From the NCBI GenBank assembly GCA_964017045.1, contig OZ024802.1:6122413-6186412 (forward strand): 64,000 nt of DNA. Direction: 5' to 3'. Positions 48,010 to 59,599 of the stretch are shown here, one piece after another; positions within the stretch are counted from its first letter, which is position 1, and every line of letters starts with the position of its first letter. The notes under the pieces are model-generated. The model did no database searches, was not told the DNA's origin, and saw nothing but the letters and a program-made list of their open reading frames with translations. The translations under genes and the position numbers were made by a program. The DNA is from Omphiscola glabra. Lineage: Eukaryota > Mollusca > Gastropoda > Lymnaeidae.

Positions 48010-48546
48010 GGCCATTTTATTTCTGATGACGTAGCTGTGAGTGAAGAGTCGTTTTTTTTTCTCAATGTAAATCTAGTTGCTCACCAAAGTCGTTGTTAAC
48101 TACAGGATGTTCTGATGATGGGGGATCTATGCCATGTTGACATGTCACAGACAGCTGGGGGAGAATGCTGACAAAATAGTGTCACGTTATCAAGGGTGGT
48201 GTGTTTGGTGTTGGGGGCGGGCAGTCGGTGGTCTGGAAACGTTTGTTTTGTGTTTGTGGCAAGGGTTGGCTGCACGGGTAATCATGGGTCTATTTAATTT
48301 TTCAGGGATCTATTTAATTATCAAGGGTCTATTTAACCACCGGGGGTCTTTTCAAAATTCAGGTATCTATTCAAATGCATGATGAGGATATGGGCAAAAG
48401 AGTCTGAACATCGAGCCACCGAAAGGCCCTAAAGACGAATTCGGTGTTCCAAAGATAGGCCCCAACTGCATATGTCAGTCAAACGTGTACACGATAAGAA
48501 CATAATCTTGTATTTAAAACGTCGGTACTTGGAAATGATGTGTTCT
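48010..48546. other. Unique intronic sequence
   Basis: No exon recognised. A short imperfect repeat of ggtctatttaa occurs at 48287-48350. Confidence 0.4.
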
Positions 48547-49880
48547 AGGTAAATGTCTAACCTGCATGAGGTGACAGTGACACAACGTGTCTATGTCTAA
48601 CCTGCATGAGGTGACGGTGACACAACGTGTCTATGTCTAACCTGCATGAGGTGACGGTGACACAACGTGTCTATGTCTAACCTGCATGAGGTGAAGGTGA
48701 CACAACGTGTCTATGTTTAACCTGCATGAGGTGACGGTAACACAACGTGTCTATGTCTAACCTGCATGAGGTGACGGTGACACAACGTGTCTATGTTTAA
48801 CCTGCATGAGGTGACGGTGACACAACGTGTCTATGTCTAACCTGCATGAGGTGACGGTGACACAACGTGTCTATGTCTAACCTGCATGAGGTGACGGTGA
48901 CACAACGTGTCTATGTCTAACCTGCATGAGGTGACGGTGACACAACGTGTCTATGTCTAACCTGCATGAGGTGACGGTGACACAACGTGTCTATGTCTAA
49001 CCTGCATGAGGTGACGGTGACACAACGTGTCTATGTCTAACCTGCATGAGGTGACAGTGACACAACGTGTCTATGTCTAACCTGCATGAGGTGACGGTGA
49101 CACAACGTGTCTATGTCTAACCTGCATGAGGTGACGGTGACACAACGTGTCTATGTCTAACCTGCATGAGGTGACGGTGACACAACGTGTCTATGTTTAA
49201 CCTGCATGAGGTGACGGTGACACAACGTGTCTATGTTTAACCTGCATGAGGTGACAGTGACACAACGTGTCTATGTCTAACCTGCATGAGGTGACAGTGA
49301 CACAACGTGTCTATGTCTAACCTGCTTGAGGTGACGGTGACACAACGTGTCTATGTCTAACCTGCATGAGGTGACGGTGACACAACGTGTCTATGTCTAA
49401 CCTGCATGAGGTGACGGTGACACAACGTGTCTATGTCTAACCTGCATGAGGTGACGGTGACACAACGTGTCTATGTCTAACCTGCATGAGGTGACAGTGA
49501 CACAACGTGTCTATGTCTAACCTGCATGAAGTGACGGGAACACAACGTGTCTATGTCTAACCTGCATGAAGTGACGGGAACACAACGTGTCTATGTTTAA
49601 CCTGCTTGAGGTGACAGTAACACAACGTGTCTATGTCTAACCTGCATGAGGTGACAGTAACACAACGTGTCTATGTTTAACCTGCATGAGGTGACAGTAA
49701 CACAACGTGTCTATGTCTAACCTGCATGAGGTGACAGTAACACAACGTGTCTATGTCTAACCTGCATGAGGTGACAGTAACACAACGTGTCTATGTCTAA
49801 CCTGCATGAGGTGACAGTAACACAACGTGTCTATGTCTAACCTGCATGAGGTGACAGTAACACAACGTGTCTATGTCTGA
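48547..49880. repeat. 40-bp minisatellite, 33 copies, constant length
   Basis: Unit gtctaacctgcatgaggtga then cggtgacacaacgtgtctat. I see no indel in 33 units. Variation is limited to a few sites (gtctaa/gtttaa, gacggt/gacagt, gtga/gtaa), and the gtaa type dominates the right end. Confidence 0.96.
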
Positions 49881-50897
49881 CCTGCAATGGATCACACTAA
49901 TTCCAGTGCCGCTGATCAACAATTTCTAATTGAAAATTTGAAATACATCTAACCGAAAGAATACAGCACAAAGTCGCCATGTTGTGAGTCAGTAATGACC
50001 GGAGTCAGATGACTCAAAGCCGGGAGACGCTTTAGAAATATGACGCAAGCGTCCTGTCCTCATTATACCTGGGCATGGCCGTTTACTTACTGACACTCCA
50101 GCACTTCCGGTCGTTGGGTCGAGTAAGGTGATCAAGGTTAAACCTGAGCGACCCCCCTTTTGTTCTTACCATTTCCCGTGACAGAACCCTTGAACTGACG
50201 ATACAATGTAGAGTTCACTTTTCGGTGTGGACATTGATTCGTGTGGGGGGTGGGGGCGCGAGGGCTGAGCTTGTGTTCAGAAAAGAATAATTGTGGGATG
50301 GCCGGCTTGAATATCCGAATAAATTGTTGGAACATGACAGGCCGACCAGATTCATTTATGCGGCATATGCCAGGCATTTCATTAAAGTCCTTATTTACTT
50401 TGGCAGATGAGTAAATGGGCCGGCTTCAAGGTCTATGGGGATAGACTAATATTGATTGAAGAAATATCACTCGGTTCGGGCCGGCTATTACCATGGAGAC
50501 AAAACTCCACAAGCCCCCCCCCCCCCCCGCCCCAGGTTCCAGTGTGGCATTATTGTCTGTGGCGCGGGAGGGGGTTAAAATCTGTACATAGTAATGGGGC
50601 GCCATGTAGTGATCCCGATCCTGGCTTTGTGATGTCTATTCATCTCCGGAGAGATACAGGATGAGGTTAAAAACAATGGGTCAAATGATAAGGGGGGGGG
50701 GGGGGTTCAAGTGGGATTATATAGAGATGTCTGGGGAACGCTATGAACTCTTGTGGATGTTGCTTGCTTGGGACTCAAGTGTCTGCATCACGTGGTGCAC
50801 AAGAAAAACGGCTTCTTAAGCGCTATATTTTCATTACATTATCAACATTTATAAAATCTCTTTGGTTTTAAACAAAAAGCTCGACATTCCAAAAATG
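49881..50897. other. Unique intronic sequence
   Basis: About 1 kb with no recognised exon. C/G runs at 50515-50528 and 50693-50705. Confidence 0.4.
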
Positions 50898-51178
50898 ATG
50901 AAATTGATAGCCGTTTCCATGGTGCCTCATGAAATTGATAGCCGTTTCCATGGTGCCTCATGAAATTGATAGCCGTTTCCATGGTGCCTCATGAAATTGA
51001 TAGCCGTTTCCATGGCGCCTCATGAAATTGATAGCCTTTTCCATGGCGCCTCATGAAATTGATAGCCGTTTCCATGGCGCCTCATGAAATTGATAGCCTT
51101 TTCCATAGCGCCTCATGAAATTGATAGCCTTTTCCATGGCGCCTCATGAAATTGATAGCCGTTTCCATGGCGCCTCAT
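50898..51178. repeat. 31-bp minisatellite, 9 copies
   Basis: Tandem cctcatgaaattgatagccg then tttccatggtg. The last units carry ggcg for ggtg. Confidence 0.94.
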
Positions 51179-52497
51179 ACCAACCTCAGCAACTTTGCTC
51201 AACCGGATACTGAAAAGGGCAGACTTAAAACCAATGATCGGAGAATGAGCTTGAATCTCTTTTTCGAGCATCACGCATTAGTCGCGATGGAATGTTTGAA
51301 CCTCCATGAAGCACTTCTATTTCTACATTTCTAAAACATTACGGCTATTTTAGTTTTTTTCCCCAGGTGTTCACAAAGCTCAGAATTTCAATGTTAGATG
51401 AAACTAAGTGTACGATGATGAACTCTGCGTAAGACAAGTATGGTTAAACAGTTGTAAAACAAGATATGTTACATACAATTACTTTGTGTCATTAAAACAT
51501 TTTAGGTTTAACCTGCAGGTTCTGATACTGTATACCTGTTCGTATCATAGGATGGGGTTAGGGTACAAAGTGTATCCTGGCCAAAGTCCCAGAGACAGCA
51601 GGATCAAGGTCGTTGTTATGATAAACAATACAAATTCGGATGCGATCGGCTGCAATGTATTCTCAATTTCTACAATGTCCGATGTACAGTTCTACCGAGC
51701 AACCGGTCTCGTCGTCAGTCTTAAAATCCGGGGAATTCCGGACCTAGTGTATTATCACCCTTATGTCTCTGCCAGTTTATCCCCGATAAATAACATTAGG
51801 ATTCTTTCTAAAGGTTCCTGGCCAATTCGGAATGACCTCATTGTCTTGTCTCATTGACATCGCCTTAACTTTGTCGTAATCTTCCATGCCATGAGTTGTT
51901 TATAGTTGCCTAGTTACCTCGACATTTAATCTTCTTGTGACCCCCCCCCACTCCCTCCCCCACCCCAAACCCCGTTGTTCGCTATCAGTTTACCAAATTA
52001 CAAGTAAATTTTCGTTGCCAAGGAAATGGACATTTTTCTTTATTACGCACTTCTTCTCTATCTTTTCCATCTTAAGATAATACCTGGCACGAAGATAGGG
52101 TCTGCCATATTTATCGATGCTTGCATCTGTCACGGGAAAACCTGGTTGTCCAGTGTACACAGTACCACCGACCGCCGCCCCTTACATCAACCAATTACGC
52201 CGTGTATTTTACTTAAAGACTAGAAAAATCGATATTCGGTTGTCTATCGGTTACCCGATCCTTGATTGTTGCAATTTATGCGTCGTATAAACTGCCTCCC
52301 CCCCCCCACCACATGTCGTATGAACTGCGTCCCCCACCCCCCATGTCGTATGAACTAGAACCACCCCCACCCCACGTCCTGCTTAACGGCTGGTTGATAA
52401 ATTCATACTCAAATTCTAATTTGGGTTTAGTTTAAATGTCTTTGGCCACCGGCCGACGTAGCACTGTCGGATTTGGCAGAAAAAATACGACATCGCT
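51179..52497. other. Unique intronic sequence
   Basis: A 149-codon plus-strand open frame (51408-51857) has no recognisable domain and an untypical composition. I do not call it a gene. A short cgtatgaactg repeat lies at about 52275-52360. Confidence 0.4.
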
Positions 52498-53083
52498 CCT
52501 ATGTGACTTGAGACAGGGGCGTGAATGACAACTCAACGAACGTGACTTGAGACAGGGGCGTGAATGACAACTCAACCAAAGTGATTTGAGACAGGGGCGT
52601 GAATGACAACTCAACCAACGTGACTTGAGATAGGGTCGTGAATGACAACTCAACCAAAGTGACTTGAGACAGGGGCGTGAATGACAACTCAACCAAAGTG
52701 ACTTGAGACAGGGGCGTGAAGGACAACTCAACCAACGTGACTTGAGGCAGGGGCGTGAATGACAACTCAACCAAAGTGACTTGAGACAGGGGCGTGAATG
52801 ACAACTCAACCAAAGTGACTTGAGACAGGGGCGTGAATGACAACTCAACCAACATGACTTGAGATAGGGTCGTGAATGACAACTCACACAAAGTGACTTG
52901 AGACAGGGGCGTGAATGACAACTCAACCAAAGTGACTTGAGACAGGGGCGTGAATGACAACTCAACCAAAGTGACTTGAGACAGGGGCGTGAATGACAAC
53001 TCAACCAAAGTGACTTGAGACAGGGGCGTGAAGGACAACTCAACCAACGTGACTTGAGACAGGGGCGTGAAGGACAACTCCAT
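52498..53083. repeat. 39-bp minisatellite, 15 copies, ending at a SPIN fragment
   Basis: Unit gtgacttgagacaggggcgt then gaatgacaactcaaccaaa. 39 is a multiple of three, giving minus-strand open frames. The last unit runs straight into SPIN-like sequence at 53084. Confidence 0.94.
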
Positions 53084-53118
53084 CAAAGGGGTCGCGACCC
53101 ACAGGTTGAGAACCGATG
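53084..53118. mobile_element. Terminal fragment of a SPIN-like element
   Basis: caaaggggtcgcgacccaca followed by ggttgagaaccgatg equals the last 35 bp of copies 1 and 3, with the final CTG changed to ATG. The rest of the element is missing, replaced by the 39-bp array. Confidence 0.78.
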
Positions 53119-54429
53119 TTATAGATTCTAAAGCAGTCCTCCTGTATTTCTAGAATAACGTTTTATTTGAAATGCGCGCACCAAGCAAATGGCACCGAAA
53201 AATGCCTTTTATAGATGTTTGCAAGCGCACCGTGCTGAATACAGGCTTATTATAAAGCCGTAAACTAAAAATAAATTGACTATAACGCCACTTCAAAGCA
53301 ATTAACTGTAATATACATGTATATCGTCTACATTTAAAGATTTTTTTAATTACCACGTTTGTGATGAAGGGATTTTGAGCCAAGTTTCCGGGAACAATCT
53401 GTAGGTCAGTTGGTATGACCATGTTAAAGTTGGTTGCGATCCATTGTTTGGTTTTCTTGGCATAAATTATCAAACATACAACATACAAATATAACCACAC
53501 TGAGCTTTATATTGTAGATGTGTCAAAGATCATAAAACATTCGATGATCTTCGTCAGATATCATGCAAACATTCTATACCTGTTAACTGTTCATGGTTAC
53601 CATATATGTTAACTATAATTTTTACTATACATGTTTACTATACTTGCTTAAAATACCTGTCTTCTATACATGTTTACTATACATGTTTACTGTGTATGTT
53701 ACTATAAATGTTTACTGTACATTTTTACGATACATGTTTAACACATGTATTCCTTTGGAAAGATTTAAAAATGGATATGGTCTATTTTTAAATCTTTTAT
53801 AACAACTTCGCGTCTATTGCGTGGCTGGCTGGCAAAATCTTCGAAATGCTAATTGACCCTCTTCCCATCATCCCGTCGAGCGGAAACTTGTCACATAGAC
53901 TCGTTGCCGATGACAACATATTCTATTAAAATTTCCCCGCCACCCCATCCCCCAAAATAAGTACGTTTGGTGCGTATGCCTCCATTTTTTTCTTTCTGAA
54001 ACAGTTGGTGAAATAAATCTGCCTTGTAAAAGCGGATGGGTCATTAGAATATTAATATAGTTCAGGGGCGTGAGGGAAAAAATGCGTTTTGAATTCTTAT
54101 AAAGTGCGTTATTTGTAAGTATGTTTTGTCAAATGTTCAGCCCCATCCCCTCCCTATTGCTCTATACTACATTTGATAAAGGATTTATATGGTACATGAT
54201 GCTTCTAAGGGTTGTTGACTTATTCTTGGGTTTTAGAAAAGCAATTTTAAGTTGTGACAAGATCTGACAAGATCTGTAAAGATCTGACAAGATCTGTAAA
54301 GATCTTACAAGATATCGTAAACTTAGAACTAATTCTGAGACAACGCGAAGTTAAAGACAACCATTCACCTTTTTGTTTACGTTGACATAATCTCCAAAGT
54401 TTGTGGTTATTTGATCCACGGATCATGGA
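53119..54429. other. Mostly unique intronic sequence
   Basis: No exon recognised. Minor repeats of tttactatacatg (about 53620-53745) and gatctgacaa/gatctgtaaa (54258-54312). Confidence 0.45.
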
Positions 54430-54865
54430 CATTTGTAGTTTGATATAGTTTGATATACTTTGATATACTTTGATATAGTTTGATATAGTTTGATATAGTT
54501 TGATACAGTTTGATACAGTTTGATACAGTTTGATATAGTGTGACATAGTTTGATATAGTTTGATACAGTCTGATATAGTTTGATACAGTTTGATATAGTT
54601 TGATATAGTTTGATATAGTTTGATACAGTCTGATATAGTTTGATATAGTTTGATACCGTTTGATTTAGTTTGATATAGTGTGATATAGTTTGATATAGTG
54701 TGATATAGTTTGATATAGTCTGATATAGTTTGATATAGTGTGATTTAGTTTGATATAGTGTGATATAGTCTGATAAAATTTGATATAGTTTGTAATAGTC
54801 TGATGTAGTTTGATATAGTTTGTTTAGTTTGATATAGTCTGATATAGTTTGCTATAGTTTGAGGA
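54430..54865. repeat. 10-bp minisatellite, about 43 copies
   Basis: Tandem tttgatatag with variants (tttgatacag, tgtgatatag, tctgatatag). Confidence 0.94.
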
Positions 54866-55289
54866 GTTAGTCTTCAACAGCTACACAGTATTATCTCAGG
54901 ATGATGCTGTCGGAATGTTGTGAGGGTTTTGAAAAGTAGGTTGGAACTATTTCTTAAGTGGTGTGCACCCAACAAAAATCACTGCGCCATGCTGTAAGGA
55001 CTTTTTTCCCCCCTTCGTTAGTTTATCCATTATTGATTTTACCTTGCCAATCTCTGCAAAGTTACTGTAACTTATCTTCCAGACTTGCAAGTGCGTGTGT
55101 GACTGTGTGTGGAGTTCAGTGTGTGGATTGTGTGTGTGTGTGTGTGTGTGTGCGTGCTGTTTTAGCAGTTAATGACTGACCGCGTCCTGTGTTTACACAT
55201 TGATCTGATGTGTGCGAACTTTGGACTGCAGCAACTCTTCCGTCTAGTCTCCGCCCCTGACGCCATGTAGGTCCTGCTGGGGTTTAGGG
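54866..55289. other. Unique intronic sequence with TG microsatellite
   Basis: No exon recognised. A TG dinucleotide run at about 55129-55151. Confidence 0.45.
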
Positions 55290-55480
55290 TTCAAGACAAT
55301 CAACTGTCTCAATACAACTGTCTCAAGACAACTGTTCTCAATACAACTGTCTCAATACAACTGTCTCAATACAATTGTCTCAATACAACTGTCTTAATAC
55401 AACTGTCTCAATACAACTGTCTCAGTACAATTGTCTCAATACAATTGTCCCAATACAATTGTCTCAATACAACTGTCTTC
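55290..55480. repeat. 14-bp minisatellite, about 14 copies
   Basis: Tandem ctcaatacaactgt with small variants (cttaat, caattgt). Confidence 0.92.
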
Positions 55481-55559
55481 ATGTATGTTATCACTCGTTT
55501 CACCACACATAATGTTGGATGGGGAAAATTATCATTTAGTCAATATGTTTTGACGAATA

Positions 55560-55865
55560 CCATAGTCACGACAAATATATTATGACGGTATTACTTCTAT
55601 AGTCATGACCAATATATTATGACGGTATTACTTCTATAGTCATGACCAATATATTATGAAGTTATTACTTCTATAGTCATGACCAATATATTTTGAAGGT
55701 ATTACTTCCATAGTTATGACCAATATATTATGACGGGATTACTTTTATAGTCATGACCGTTATATAAGAAGGTATTACTTCCTAAGAAGGTATTACTTCC
55801 ATAGTTATGACCGTTATATGAGAAGGTATTACTTCCATAGTCATGACCAATATATTATGTCGGGA
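55560..55865. repeat. About 37-bp minisatellite, roughly 8 copies
   Basis: Units of tagtcatgaccaatatatta then tgacggtattacttcta. Two central units are shortened. Confidence 0.9.
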
Positions 55866-56483
55866 TTACTACGTATTAGACAAACACTTCTTATACCAGT
55901 ATGTTTCTTAGCAAAATGGCTCATCTAAAAACGTCTCGATTCCTTGGTATTGCTCTAACACACAGGAAGCACTCTAATAGCTAGCACTGACGTGTTTGAT
56001 GAACCTCGATGTTACAGGATGCTGCTGAAGCAGACCTCAAGATGCTCCCGCAGGATGGATGTGCATCGCACGTCCTCACCATTGTCGGCAAATACGCTCT
56101 TCCAATCGCTTGAATTTTATAGGGCGGCCGGCGTACCAACTGCTTTTGGTGAAGACGTCCACCAATCTAAATGTCTGCATTCTAAGAATGTAATTTTTAC
56201 ATTCGTTGACCTCGACTTGATCGCCCTCAGTCAGACGGATGTCTTTCCAGATTGGAATGAGTTCCAACAAGCTTACATCTCATAGACAATCTACAATAAA
56301 CCAATACAATAGTAAAATACAACAATTAACACTTTTAACATCGCCACTTATTCTATATGATGTATAGTATAAAGGTGATAAGATATAAGGAACATCAAGA
56401 CTAAACGGTACCGTATACCCTCGAGTAAAATACTATGATAACAGATGAACAACAAATTATACCTCTAGGAACTATAATATGTA
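55866..56483. other. Unique intronic sequence
   Basis: A 97-codon plus-strand open frame (55992-56285) has no family I recognise and does not fit FUZ. I leave it uncalled. Confidence 0.4.
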
Positions 56484-56668
56484 CCCGGAATCAGTGGCGT
56501 AGCGAGCTTAACTCGCGCCCGGGGCACAATACCTTTTTAGCGCCCCACCCCCCATTCGAAAAGCATACAATATTATATGTAAAATATACCATTTGGCGCC
56601 CCTTTGTGAGTAGCGCCCGGGGCATGATGCCCCCCTTGCCCACCCCTCGCTACGCCACTGCCCGGAAT
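56484..56668. mobile_element. hAT-type MITE (CAGTGGCGTAG family) with perfect 8-bp TSD
   Basis: Element 56492-56660 (169 bp) starts CAGTGGCGTAGCGAG and ends CTCGCTACGCCACTG, a perfect 15-bp terminal inverted repeat. Flanks are CCCGGAAT on both sides (56484-56491, 56661-56668). Inner arms gcgcccggggca repeat within it. Non-coding. Confidence 0.92.
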
Positions 56669-57190
56669 ATAGTATATACCCAGATTAACAAATATATATA
56701 TATACATATATATCTAATAACTACAGTTTATACCCAGAATAACATAACCTAGAAACTGCTTTAACCATGCAGACAAAACGATCTAGATTCTAGAGGCGGA
56801 GTGAGCGACCCTTTATCGCCAACCGACACGTTCGGTGAATGGACTTCTAGACTCTAGAGGTGGCTAGTATGTTTTGCCCATAAGAAATTAAAACAAAAAC
56901 ACCAAATAATGAAATACGGTAACTGTATGACAAATTAAAAAGTATTTCTAACCCATACGCTTTTCGCTTTTTTGGACAAATGTTCCCCACCCCTGCTACC
57001 AGAGAACACTTGGCCACATACATGGAATAAATCTAACCTTTTCATACACTGAATTATTTGTCGTCCCCCCATCTACACAAAAACTGCCCTAAGGTCCCTA
57101 ATCTACCATTCACCACATCTTCCCCTCCCGCCCCCAAAGTGGGAGTTCCTTGGACGTCCAGGCCCTGGAAATTATGTGGTGTTATCAACA
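56669..57190. other. Unique intronic sequence
   Basis: No exon recognised. An imperfect pair of ctagattctagaggcgg-like strings (about 56782-56798 and 56848-56864) is inside. A short TA-rich microsatellite sits at 56693-56712. Confidence 0.4.
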
Positions 57191-57194
57191 GTAT

Positions 57195-57372
57195 TATGCG
57201 GCTGTCATCAGTCAGGCCGTCATCAGTCAAGCAGTCATCAGTCAGGCCGTCATCAGTCAGACAGGAATCATTCAGGCAGTCATCAGTCAGGCCGTCATCA
57301 GTCAGGCCGTCATCAGTCAGGCAGGAATCATTCAGGCAGTCATTAGTCAGGCCGTCATCAGTCAGGCCGTAC
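57195..57372. repeat. 15-bp minisatellite, about 12 copies
   Basis: Tandem gtcatcagtcaggcc, with the variant caggaatcattcagg at regular places. Confidence 0.9.
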
Positions 57373-57477
57373 TGTTGACATCGATTGGATACCACGGGTT
57401 TGTCCTGGCACCGACACTTGACATTCATGTTTCAGACAGTTTGTTTATGAATCCGAAGCCCGAAATAGAACAGAGAT

Positions 57478-57795
57478 AGCGGTACAAATACATCAGGGAC
57501 AGCGGTACAAATACATCAGGGATAACGGTACAAATACATCAGGGACAGCGGTACAAATACACCCGGGATGGCGGTACAAATCATCATCATCATCATCAGG
57601 TCCCGTAGTCCTTCGACCGTTGGAGCGCCACAGATGACATGTACACTATTCTTCTCCATTCCTCTCGGTCTTCTGCCCTACAAATACATCAGGGATAACG
57701 GTACAAATACATCAGGGACAGCGGTAAAAATACACCAGGGATGGCGGTACAAATACATCAGGCATACCGGTAAAAATACTCCAGGGATTAGGTAT
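57478..57795. repeat. 23-bp minisatellite interrupted by a LINE insertion
   Basis: Tandem agggatagcggtacaaatac then atc. The array is cut at 57582-57678 by an unrelated insertion flanked by a 7-bp duplication. The same 23-bp unit recurs at 61466-61752. Confidence 0.9.
57575..57685 (-). mobile_element. 5'-truncated LINE 3' end (RTE-like), inside a minisatellite
   Basis: The 97-bp insertion 57582-57678 is flanked by tacaaat (57575-57581 and 57679-57685). On the minus strand it reads AEDREEWRRIVYM... to KDYGT and a stop, then a TGA/ATG trinucleotide tail. The AEDRxxW pattern just before the stop is typical of the C-terminus of non-LTR reverse transcriptase polyproteins. A very short 3' end with a trinucleotide tail fits the RTE clade. 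The clade call is inference. Confidence 0.72.
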
Positions 57796-58036
57796 ATTTA
57801 TTTATCTTAAGCATGAAGGTCAAGTTTCATATATGTACTTACATATTTCATTTTTTTAAAACTATTTCCTAAAGTAGAAGTATCATTTCCATGAACTTTT
57901 CTTCAAATTATCACAACAATTGTATCAAGATATAAAAGAAAAGTCTGAGACTCTGGATACTTCATACTGTTAGGACGAAAATTAACGTTCCGCTCATGTA
58001 ATATTTAGGTTTTCTTTTAGATATGTGATCATTAGT
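57796..58036. other. Unique intronic spacer
   Basis: AT-rich, nothing recognised. Confidence 0.4.
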
Positions 58037-58549
58037 ATTGGGAGTAGAGACCGACCGAAAGTTATTTGCTGATTTCGGCCGGAACCAGACTGAAAGTTAA
58101 AAATGACTTTCGGACGAAACCAAAAGCTAAACGAGACTTTTGGCCGACCCCGAAAGATTTAGATATTTCGAAACTCGTTCGCGCATACGTTTTGCCTACA
58201 TCGAAAAATCATTGATATTGATTTTTAAAATAATTTTTAAAAAAATGAGATTATCTTGAGTTTTACCATTTGAATTTTAAAAAATAATTTAAAGTTGTTT
58301 AAATATATTTTACAGTAGTATGGTGAGAGAAAATATTGACTTTCGTTAGTGATGGTAACTGGGGGGGGGGGGGGGGGGTCAAAATTCATGCAAAATAGAC
58401 CATTGGGTGCCCTTTGCTTTTATAATATAATTGCAACGCTACCTTGACATATTTGCTTTCCATCAAAAACTTAGCCTATGCATTTCATGGGTACGGCCCA
58501 CTAAAATCTCCAGACATTAGCCTTGAATGAATTCTTTGTTCCGCTAAGC

Positions 58550-58755
58550 CAGTGGTCGGCGAACTCGTTAGTCAAAAGAGCCCAAAATCAGCAGCAGGAC
58601 GATCAAAAAAAATTTTGAGCGCCAAATTTCATTTAAAGGACCTGTCAAGAACCATGTTTTCCGGAGTCAAAACCGATTTGTGGCCGAATAGCATAGCCAC
58701 ACTCAGGTCGCAAAGAGCCGCATGCGGCTCGGAAGCCGCGATTTTCCGACCACGG
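58550..58755. mobile_element. Nested hAT-type MITE (CAGTGGTCGG family)
   Basis: 206 bp, starting CAGTGGTCGGCGAACTC and ending TTTTCCGACCACGG. Internal AAAGAGCCGCATGCGGCTC is a strong hairpin. Flanks cgctaagc and ccataaac match at 5 of 8 bases. Similar non-autonomous hAT elements are known in several animal groups. The family name is not certain to me. Confidence 0.75.
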
Positions 58756-59223
58756 CCATAAACCATACACTATCGTCAAAACACGTTATCTTATTGCTCG
58801 ACATTTTAATTGTTCGTTTATCCGCAATTATTATTTATCGGCTAATTTTAGATTTGACCCAGATTAAACAAAAGTCGAAGTCGAACAAATGATGAACTAC
58901 GTTTAGCATGATAAAACAGTAGGCCTACTGCATAATTAGTATACGAAAACTGTGATACATTCACTCGAGTTATTTTGTCAGAAACACTGTTTATCGCCAT
59001 GATGATGAAGTCCAATAAATGAATGAGTTGAAAAAAAGCTTAAGGTTCTTAAACAAAAATAAGTTTTAAAAATAACAATGGAAATGTTGCCATTCCCTAG
59101 GAATGTTGTTACACAATACAATTCACCTTTGGCTATGACAACATTTAATAGCATGATAATGATCAATCAAAATTGATGTCACGAATGAATGAATTGAATA
59201 AACCTAGGGTTCACAAATTTTAT

Positions 59224-59227
<4 letters not shown>

Positions 59228-59267
<40 letters not shown>
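59228..59267. repeat. Poly(A) run, 40 bases
   Basis: Uninterrupted 40 A followed by taaaaatta. It may be the tail of a retroposed sequence or simple slippage. No retroposon body is recognised to its left. Confidence 0.9.
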
Positions 59268-59269
<2 letters not shown>

Positions 59270-59599
59270 AAAATTATAATATAAATATTACCACCACAGT
59301 ATTTTTGACATTTTTGTTTGTTCAAAAACTATTGACCTTTTCCTAAAACTAATTAACATTTTATTTTTGGAAATATTGAAGAAGTGGGTCATTATGCAGC
59401 TTTGCAAGTGCTCGCAGAGGATTAGTCACATATACAATGACAGCAAGACATATAGCAGTAATGAATATCAGATTACAGGCCGACAGACCGTCTGACTTCT
59501 AGTAAGCGACCGAAAGCTTCATTCACTTTCGGCTGAAACCGAAAATAAACTGAAAGTTAACTTTTCTAAGCCGAAATTCGGTCGGTCTCTAATTGGGGT

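Larger units (their letters stand above)
58037..59599. mobile_element. 1.55 kb non-autonomous hAT-type element, host of a nested MITE
   Basis: Element 58045-59591 begins TAGAGACCGACCGAA and ends TTCGGTCGGTCTCTA, a perfect 15-bp terminal inverted repeat, with more cgaaag/ctttcgg arms inside. Flanks attgggag and attggggt match at 6 of 8 bases. No transposase frame remains. It contains the MITE at 58550-58755 and a 40-base A-run (59228-59267). Confidence 0.8.

Noticed and set aside
48547..49880. Regular 40-bp repeats resembling a CRISPR array
   Set aside because: Units are directly head-to-tail with no unique spacers, and the host is an animal; ordinary minisatellite.
51408..51857. 149-codon plus-strand open frame
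   Set aside because: No recognisable domain, no supporting splice sites, and it does not fit the missing part of FUZ.
55992..56285. 97-codon plus-strand frame, considered as a FUZ exon
   Set aside because: Neither this frame nor the alternative frame after the upstream acceptor-like ttacag resembles FUZ after the longin domain.
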